From: Omphiscola glabra | Taxonomy: Eukaryota > Mollusca > Gastropoda > Lymnaeidae | DNA length: 64,000 nucleotides | Reading direction: 5' to 3' | NCBI GenBank assembly: GCA_964017045.1 | Contig: OZ024802.1 | Coordinates: 13,466,435 to 13,530,434 of the forward strand | Shown here: positions 47,701-56,700 of the stretch, one piece after another | How the letters are laid out: every line of letters starts with the position of its first letter | Position numbering within the stretch: position 1 is the first letter of the stretch | Notes under the pieces: model-generated | Databases searched by the model: none | What the model was told of the DNA's origin: nothing | Seen by the model: the letters and a program-made list of their open reading frames with translations, nothing else | Made by a program: the position numbers and the translations under genes

Positions 47701-50700
47701 TATGACTGGATATCTGAAAATAAGCGGTTGGTATTGAATATTGATTTTGTTAGATTAAGTTACTAGCAACCAACATGAAATTAAAACTTGGGTATCTAAT
47801 TTTTTCTTGGTACATTTCCACAAAACAGAGACATTTAAAAGAATTAGAGCTTCTCAAAACAAACTATACAAACCTAAAAAAAATTCCTATGAAATCAATA
47901 GAAAGTTTCTGTTGAAACGTTAAAAATATGGTTTACATGTTTTTTGTTTTTTTTAGAGAAGAAAGAGGTTTTTCCTAATAGTATATTATTCAACATCACA
48001 TTTTCTTCAACCTTTTCCCCTCCCTTCCTATTGTTATCTATTTTAAATATTTCTCTCAGTTTCTCTTTGCAAAAATCCTATCTTAATGACATAATATGTA
48101 GCTGATATAAATTCCAAATAGTTTTACGATGGATGAAAGTTCAGCTTACGGAGATGTTTTGAAGGCATATTCATTGATGGCCTCAATGACATCACGAAAG
48201 AGTATCTTTGAGGTGAGAGTGTGACCATGGTATATGACTGGATCATTTTCTGGTCCATCCCAGCAGTCCACTGAAAGCATGACAGGGAGATAGCAAATTA
48301 AAGGGAGAACACACATGAAGTGAAAAAGTAAATAAGGAAAAATAAAACCCTAATAGTTTTTCTATTTATACAAGCATATAAATTGATAATTCTCTCAAAT
48401 GCTACAACTACTTGAATAAATTTTTTAATGAATAAAAATATGTCTACTGAAATACGAGAAGGTATCAAGAAAAGAAATAAAAAATCTTCAACTAAAGATC
48501 AACTCTGCCTTCACCCAAAAAGTACTAACTGTTCAGGGTAGGGGGAGGCAGGTGAAAAAGGAAAGACTGGGGTACATTCATTCTCACATTAAGATTTTTA
48601 AAAATGCTTAGTTATGGCATTTTAGAAGAAATGAGCCATCTACTCAGTGATTCACCAAAATTTGTCCGATTAAATGAAAATCAACCTTAAAAATGATACA
48701 ATAGTGATCACAAAATTTAATCATAATCAGCAAATTTATTGTGACATATTATATATTTTTAAAAAGGCTACTTTAAGGCCAAGTCCCACCAACAGATTTT
48801 CATTTTTCATCCATGTGAAAAGTCCTACACTCCTACACTTCACACACACAAAAAAAGACATTTGTGAACCAAAGTAGTGTCAATTCAAATTACTTTTCCT
48901 GTTTGCTCAAAAAGGCAGATGTATAGACCTACCTTTATAAACACAGAAAAATATTTTTAAAGACTATGTTTAGGCCTATTTATTATGAATACTTTTAATA
49001 AATATGCAACAAAATGTAAACAAATGTGTTCAAAATATTTTTAGGAAAGAATCCAAATATTTCTTAATTGATTTTTAGGAATGATAACAAAATATAGTAA
49101 AACTAAGTATGGAATTTTGATTAAAAAGTAAAATCAAAGACAATGATTCTAAGCCAGATGGACTTTTGATTAATAAAGAGAAAAATTTCAAAATAGTTTA
49201 TAATAACATGCATGCACAATTTCACTGAAACATGAATCTTACACCAGGTAAGTAGGTCGAGAAAACTAAACTTGGTTGTTCTAAGTTACTGTAGTGTGTT
49301 ATTTTGTTATCCTTCTTTTAAAATAAGTACCCTGGTACCATACTAATACAGTACTAATTGACGGCAGTGTAAGTGAAGCAGTTATGAGAGGCCTAACCTG
49401 GATATTGATATATTATTTAAATATAATCATATTGTCAAAAAACCAAATTATGCTAAATGGGTATAAAGAATGTAGACACTACATATAGCTGGACCGATTA
49501 TAGATTATTAAAAAATGTTGTTACCAACTCTGAAATCAATCCTCGTTTGATATTCCATTATTTTAACCCTCTAACCCCAATACAGCAACTTTTTCATATA
49601 TTATCTTTTACACAATTTATCAACAAATTTAGTCAAATACTTTTTTAGATTTTGTTATTTTTGTACCATCATTCCCTTTTTCTTTGCTTTTTTGCTTTGA
49701 ACTTACATATAGACTGAAGAAATATATTAACTATTAAAATCTTATTTTAAAATAATTTTATATGTATTTGACTATTTACTATATTTAGGCTTATCAAATC
49801 CAGAATTTACTTTGAAGTGTAGGGGTTAACGTTGTTTGAATGGAAGTTTGTTTGAACAGTGGTCTATTCAAATGAAAGAAATTAAATTAAAAACACAAAA
49901 TAAAATTTATTAAAAGTTAATAATTTTACAATTTCTCATGCACCTTCTATTACATTTTTTTAATAAAAAGGATCTCTGTCAAAGAAATTTAATTTCTAAC
50001 AAAATTCTAGTCAAACAAACTTCCATTCAAACTAAATTTTGTTCAAACAACATTATTTCCTATAATTGGTTTTCTTCAACTTTTTGGGTAACCCAAATTA
50101 TGTTCATATGGATAGCAGTCATAATTGAACTTCCAGGAGCTCATGCATGTGCACAAAATATTTGAAATGATTATCTTCAAATAATAGATTCTTTGCCTGT
50201 TAAAATTTATATTACAACCCTGTTTATTTAATGAGTGACCAGACAAACTGGCATGTATGGAATAGGAAAAACAAGGATCAGCAATAAGTGTCTTACATTC
50301 TGAACACCTGCATCCTTTCTTTAGTGCTGAGTGTAATGTACATTTCAACTTGGCTTGGTCCGTTTAGCTGATCATCAGCTAGATAACTGTCATGTAAGTG
50401 TAAGGGAAACAATGTAGAACAGGGGATTTAAGAAAAAGGTTAAAGCTATTTTATTTTGCATTTTCCAGGAGGTGTCAAAGGTAGTGTCAGGAGGTTGATT
50501 CTTGATTACACATTTATGAGTTAATAGCTTTATTTTTATTTAAAAAATGGAAAATTTAGACAATCAGACAAAATTATAGTAATTCATAAATAAAACAACA
50601 ATAACATTTCTTTTGTTGTCATTGTTACTTTTGAATGTTTTAATTTAAAATTGTCATAGCTAAATTTTAATAAATGTTTCAGGTTATAAAATCATTAAAG

Positions 50701-53700
50701 TGATTTGAATCAAATATTTTTTATTAATTAATTTATTTATGTTCAGAGAAAGGTTTGGAAAAAAAAATCCCTTGTAGCAATTTAATACACAATAATACTT
50801 TATTACATCAGTGTATCCATAATCATTCAGCTTTACATAAATTCTAAAAAGAGAGGGGGTGGGGGAATTTTAACTATTAATCTACCTTTTGGATTATTTG
50901 ACATAATTTTATAGACTTGACCCAATGCCAATAAATGCCTTTGAGTTCAATCACTCAGTGTTTGTGTATTATAAACAATTTTGGAATTACTTGCAGGCAA
51001 TGAAAAAATTAATAAGCTTTATCAATAGATAATTAAAAGTTAAGAAAACTATATTCTAAAGCCACCATACAAATAAAAAAGTAAACATGTTCAACGTTTA
51101 AGACTTAAAGAATGATATAAGGGAATAAATGGGACATGTGTACATTATAATGCATGCATTTCATAATTATAAATTGTTAATAAAGATTAAAAATTCATAG
51201 CAATTATTGTTGTTGCAGCAAATCTTAACTAGATATTTATATTAGAGTTTTAGTGACTGAAATTGCATTTCTCCAGTCTAGACAAAGCGCTTTAGATTAG
51301 TGGGAAGTGTGGTGTAGTTAATGCAGGTCACGTTAAGGCTATAAACATTGAAAAACACAGCACACTCAGTAACACAGTGTTCTGGTTCTTACACTCAACA
51401 CACCGGCATCCTTTCTTGAGTGCCTCTATGTACATTTTACTATCGCTAGGGCCAACCAGTTGGTCACGGCTTAAATTACTGAGAATTTGAGAAGGAAGCA
51501 TTCAATATTAGAAATAGAAAAATTTACAAGTTCTTATCTCAGGGATATGGAAAGGCAGGAGAGGAGGGCGTAATTGCCAGGCTATTTGGGTATGGTCTCC
51601 TATGCTTATAGTCATAGGATCTGCAAACTTACACAGGTTCATACAACTATTAAAATTTAAAGATCAGCAAAAGTAACAAATCTTTATGAGCAATATTGAA
51701 TGAACGAGGTAAGTTTCAAGTACATAATTTTAGAACATTTTATTTTTACATTTTTATACTTATGGTTCCAATTATTTATATAAAATAATGGGAGCCTCTT
51801 ACCACTACTGAAAGGCACTGCCTATGTCATAAAGATGCAAATGGGTTCCAAAAAATAGTTAAAGCTGAATAAACTTTTTAGACTTTAGACAAAAATAATA
51901 ATAATAATACATAGAACAAAATAAAAAAGTGAAACACGACCAAAAACACAAAATAATAATTAATAATAATCTAATCTTAATCTTTTTCTAGAGTCCAAAT
52001 ACCTGACTGATATTTGTCTGTATTAATAATTAATTTATAGTCTTTATTTGATTCATTTTAAAACCAGTTTTTAAAAACATTTTACACTCTTATAGTTTTG
52101 TTGTCCTATATTTAAAAAAAAATGATTTAAAACATCTTTTTCTTTACTGCCAACTATCCAGATCTGAGATATGTTCTGTTAAGAATCATATTTTGGCTGA
52201 TCACAAAGATTTAAATAAATAAATTTCATAAAACTTACGTGTTGTGAGATGACGCAATGAAGTAATCAGTAATTAGTCGCCCCATATCTTGGTAAACCTC
52301 ACGATGGGCAGGATTAAAGATCTGCTCTCGATCAGAGGTTAAAAATTTGTGGAAACCTTTTTCAGGGAGAGAAGAAAATCATTGAGCTGCTTAAATTTAA
52401 AGCAGTTTGAATAATTCGATTTTCTAATTCCTTCCCATTAATGACAAAATATATCAAATATGTAAAAACCTTTATCTTCAATTTTAAAATGTGATGAAAA
52501 CTGTAATACTATTTCTGAAAATTCGCATTTTTCCATTAATTCAATGGTAAAAAAAGTCATGTTACTGAAATAAACTTAGTCATTTCTGATCAATTTGTAT
52601 GTGCCTAACACGAATGACAGTCAAATTTAAATAAATAAAAGTTTATATCATGAAATGCATGCCAATAGTAATAGGCCTACGGGAAATACCTGTAAAAAAT
52701 AAATCATAGACTACTTTTAAGATTTCTTCACCTGTCTCTTGTAAAGCTGTTCGAAAGCATCTATTCTGGAAGTGTCTAGCAAAAGACAGCCAGCATTGCA
52801 GTGGACCATTTTCCCTGGTATCTTCAATCCCATGTTGCGATATCTTGATGAAAATGTTCGTTCATCACTAATCATATCATAGTTGTATGGGAAGAAATCC
52901 AGATGGAAATGAAGGAAGTGGATCTTTAGATACATATTCTAGCCAAGTTTCGGATACTGCACAATCATGTCTTCTAATAGTTCCTTTAGTAATTTTCTGC
53001 CTTAACTTTCCTGAAAAAATTTGTAGACACTAGGCAAAAAGCATTCCATGCTTGTTTGTCCTCGCCCTGCTGCAAGTTGTTGAACTGATCATCTTTGAAG
53101 AGCTCTCAAATCTGAGGACCCACAAAAACCTACTCTTTAATATTGCTTCACTCAGTCGAGGGAATTTTTGATGGAGGATTTGGAAAGCTGGTGAATTCCA
53201 GTCATTGATCTCGATGAAGTTCTTCATCAAACCCAGTTTGATGTGAAGGGGTGGTAGCAGGATGTTTTAGCTTTGAACAGAGCTGGGTGCTGGATATTCT
53301 TCTCTCCAACTGCAACATTTTGTATGCGAGCCTTTGCTCGGCTATCACATTCACATAAGAAACACATGTATTTTGGATATCTCTGCTCTAGTCCCATTAA
53401 AAGGGCAACTACCGTCAAATCACCACAGAGTTGCCATCTGTACGTGTTATACTCATTGTAATTCAGAAGGTGCTTTCAGCTACCATAAGTCTCTTTCATG
53501 TGGACAGCATGCGCTACTGGAATAGATGGAAGATGATTTCCATTGTTTAAAAGCACAGCCTAAAGACTCCGATTCAAAGAGTCTACAAATAGTCTCCATT
53601 CTTGTGGGTCATGAGAGATTTTTAAGGTATTCATGAGGTCCTCAATATCAAAACAGAATACCAAAATACTTTCCTTTCTGAAGAAAATCTCCAACTGCTG

Positions 53701-56700
53701 GTGACGCTTTCAATATCAAGTAATAGTGACATCCTCTAGAAGATTCCATTGTTGGAGTTTTGATCCTAGCAATTATGTCTTTTTCTTGGATAAGTCCAAA
53801 TCATGAACCAGGTCATTTAGTTCTTCCTGTGTTAGTCTGTGTGGGGTTGATAATTCCCCACTGTGTTAGTCTGTGTGGGGTTGATGATGCACCACTGTGT
53901 TAATCTGTGTGGGGTTGATGATGCACCAAAGTGAAAAGCTGGATCACTGCATGCTGATGGATCATGCGAAGAGCAGGTCGGTCTCACCCTTCTCCTCATC
54001 AGATGAAAAAAGATAATATTCTGTTATATGTTCTCAGCCACTCACCATGGGGATCTTGTTTCAAAGCAGACAACATGTTTAGGTTGACTATTCTCGACTT
54101 CTTTTGCTTCATTATTCCGCCAGAAAGAAGAGGAACCAGCCATGAGGAACCAGAAGAGGAAAAGTACCAGTCATTTATATGGTTGCTTGGCTCTCTCTCA
54201 ATTCCATAAGGACTGCAAAGGCAATCGATTTAGGATGTTGTTGCAGACCTACTTGTTACATTTACACGGTGAGACATAGATAATGAACTATATGAAATAT
54301 CTTTCGAAAAGAGAGCAAATAAAAAAAAATGTAATGGTTTATATTCGTGTTCAGCGCACAAAGATACTACAGATTAGGGCTTTTTAAGTCAGTGACGATT
54401 TCAACGTTGACTAGTGTAATTTATGGATCATTGTCAAATGTTCTGACAGGTTCCACTAGACAGACTGTCCAAACATTGAAAACTTATAATATGACCGACA
54501 GGTCCACAACTCACCATCCAAACTAAGCTGGCCTCGCTTTTTGCAACTTCCTTCAGGTTCACACTGGTCCAAAATATCTCTACACTGGTCTTCATTAGCA
54601 TTGACACACTGTTGGAGAAAAATCATTACATTGTGATGAAATTGGGGGAATCCCAGATAAATAGTAGGGATATTATCTTTTACCTGCACTCATTATTTTG
54701 ATTGGCTTATTGGTTATTGGAAGTTGCGTTAACAGATTTGGATATATTCAGGAGTGTCTATTAAAATTTGTGAAAACATCAAATGTGAGTGTTAACCTAA
54801 CAGAATGCCATAAATGCCTTGTAACTTTCATTATCACAAATGCCTTGTAACTGTTACAACTCAAAACACAATCCTCTATAGTTTGGCATTGTAAGGCTTT
54901 TCAAAATACATTGATAAATACTAACCCTTTGACCATCTCTTAGAAAAGAGAGCAGATCTTGTATGGTCATGAAACCCTTGCCATTTGAAAATCTGTTGGG
55001 TGTTTAAAAATATTTGATTGTTAAAAGGAAATGAAGGAGGTTATCATAAAAAAAATATTTTAAAAAATTAGCAATCCAAATGTAGGTTGGATTTAGGTAA
55101 ATCAAAATTTAAAGTTACTGTTAGGAACAGTCAACAAAATGATGGCTACAGGTACACAGTGGTAATCAACACCCTTTGTCCACCCTCATAAGCTACACTA
55201 CTGAATTGTACCACTTTATTAATTCTATTTCAAGTTGAGGCCCAACCTCAAGAATATCTCCTCCATCTCAACACGCCGTGTCAGACTGTGATAGAAGAAC
55301 ACAAACTCCTCTCTGTCTAGGACATTGGCTGTGTGTTTGGAGACATTGCGATTTTTATCAGCGGTCTGGAACAAAATGAAAATTAAAACCAACCCCTAAA
55401 AACAAAGGTTGTTTTTTTATAAATCCTTTAAGTGCATTTTTGTTTGCATTTATGTAATTGTATGGGGTTTATCATTTATTAAGAAGCGGTTACGTAAATG
55501 TGTAAACTTCTGGCGGAAACACTTTTCATATTTCCTCTATTTTCATTCGAAAATACATTATATTTTTACTGCGTACCCAAATTAAATACACAAAAAATAC
55601 AAAGCACATAGCAAAAGCTCCACACCAAAACATGCACCCATTGAACAAATTATTACCCCCCTTCCCTTTGAAAAATGGGAAAAACTGATTTTTAAGGGTG
55701 GGGCAGAAAATTGATCGAATGTATTTTTATCGGCAACAAGTCTATGTGCCAAATTTCAGCTCACGTGGCTGATGGTAAGTGGGTCAATTAGCCTTCGGAA
55801 TATTTTACCACATCAAAAACACACGAACAAAAGAGAGGTTAATATGAAGGATTTTTAAAAGGGGGAAGGCACCACGAAAAAGATGCATCAGAAAAATGTA
55901 TTTTAATTAATTAAACTTCTTAAAATTTATTAGTATTTTTTTCTTTTTTCTTGATTCTGGAGGCACAATTAGCTGATTATGTCTGGTTAACGTAAACTAT
56001 TGAGACTGAATGCGATACACATTATCTTATAGCTAAAGGGGGTTTTAAACTTAGAGAATCCTCAATTGACTCATGACGCAAGTATAGGATGCCATAACTC
56101 AGTGGTTCTCAACATTCCTAATGCCGCTACTCTTTAATACAGTTCTTCATGTTGTGGTGACCCCCAACCACAAAATTATGTTCGTTTCTTCTTCATAACT
56201 ATAGAGTATATGTGTTTTCCAGTGGTTTTAGGCGAACCCTGGGAAAGGGTCATTTGAACCCCAAAGGGGTCGCGACCCATAGGCTGAGAACCGCTGCCAT
56301 AACTTCTAGCTAAACGGGATGCTGGAATGCATCCAACAACGAATGCAGTGTGTAGAGAATAATAACTTTTGATCTATGTAACACAGAGTTTTAATTTAAA
56401 AAATAAATTATCAACGTTTGATCAGCTTTAAAAACAATGTCATATTATTGCACGTTTGTAATTGAGATGCTATTTGTGTGACAATGATGAGATGCTGTTT
56501 GTGTGACAATGAGGCACATGGTAAGAATTGCAATATACAGCGTTATCGCTGCAGGTCAAACGATGTTAAATAATACTTCTTTTGGCATGCAGCTTCATTA
56601 ATGTTGACATTGCAGACTCTATGTTTCTCTTGACGTCTATTACACAAGTCAGATCCGTAGACATTTTCCACTTCCAGTTTTATTAATATACTTTGTCAAG

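Noticed and set aside
51361..51392. PLC coding continuing past VEC into the downstream open frame at 51.37 kb
   Set aside because: A T|GTAAGA donor lies exactly where the family sequence should switch to LDCWDG, which is found intact at 48270.
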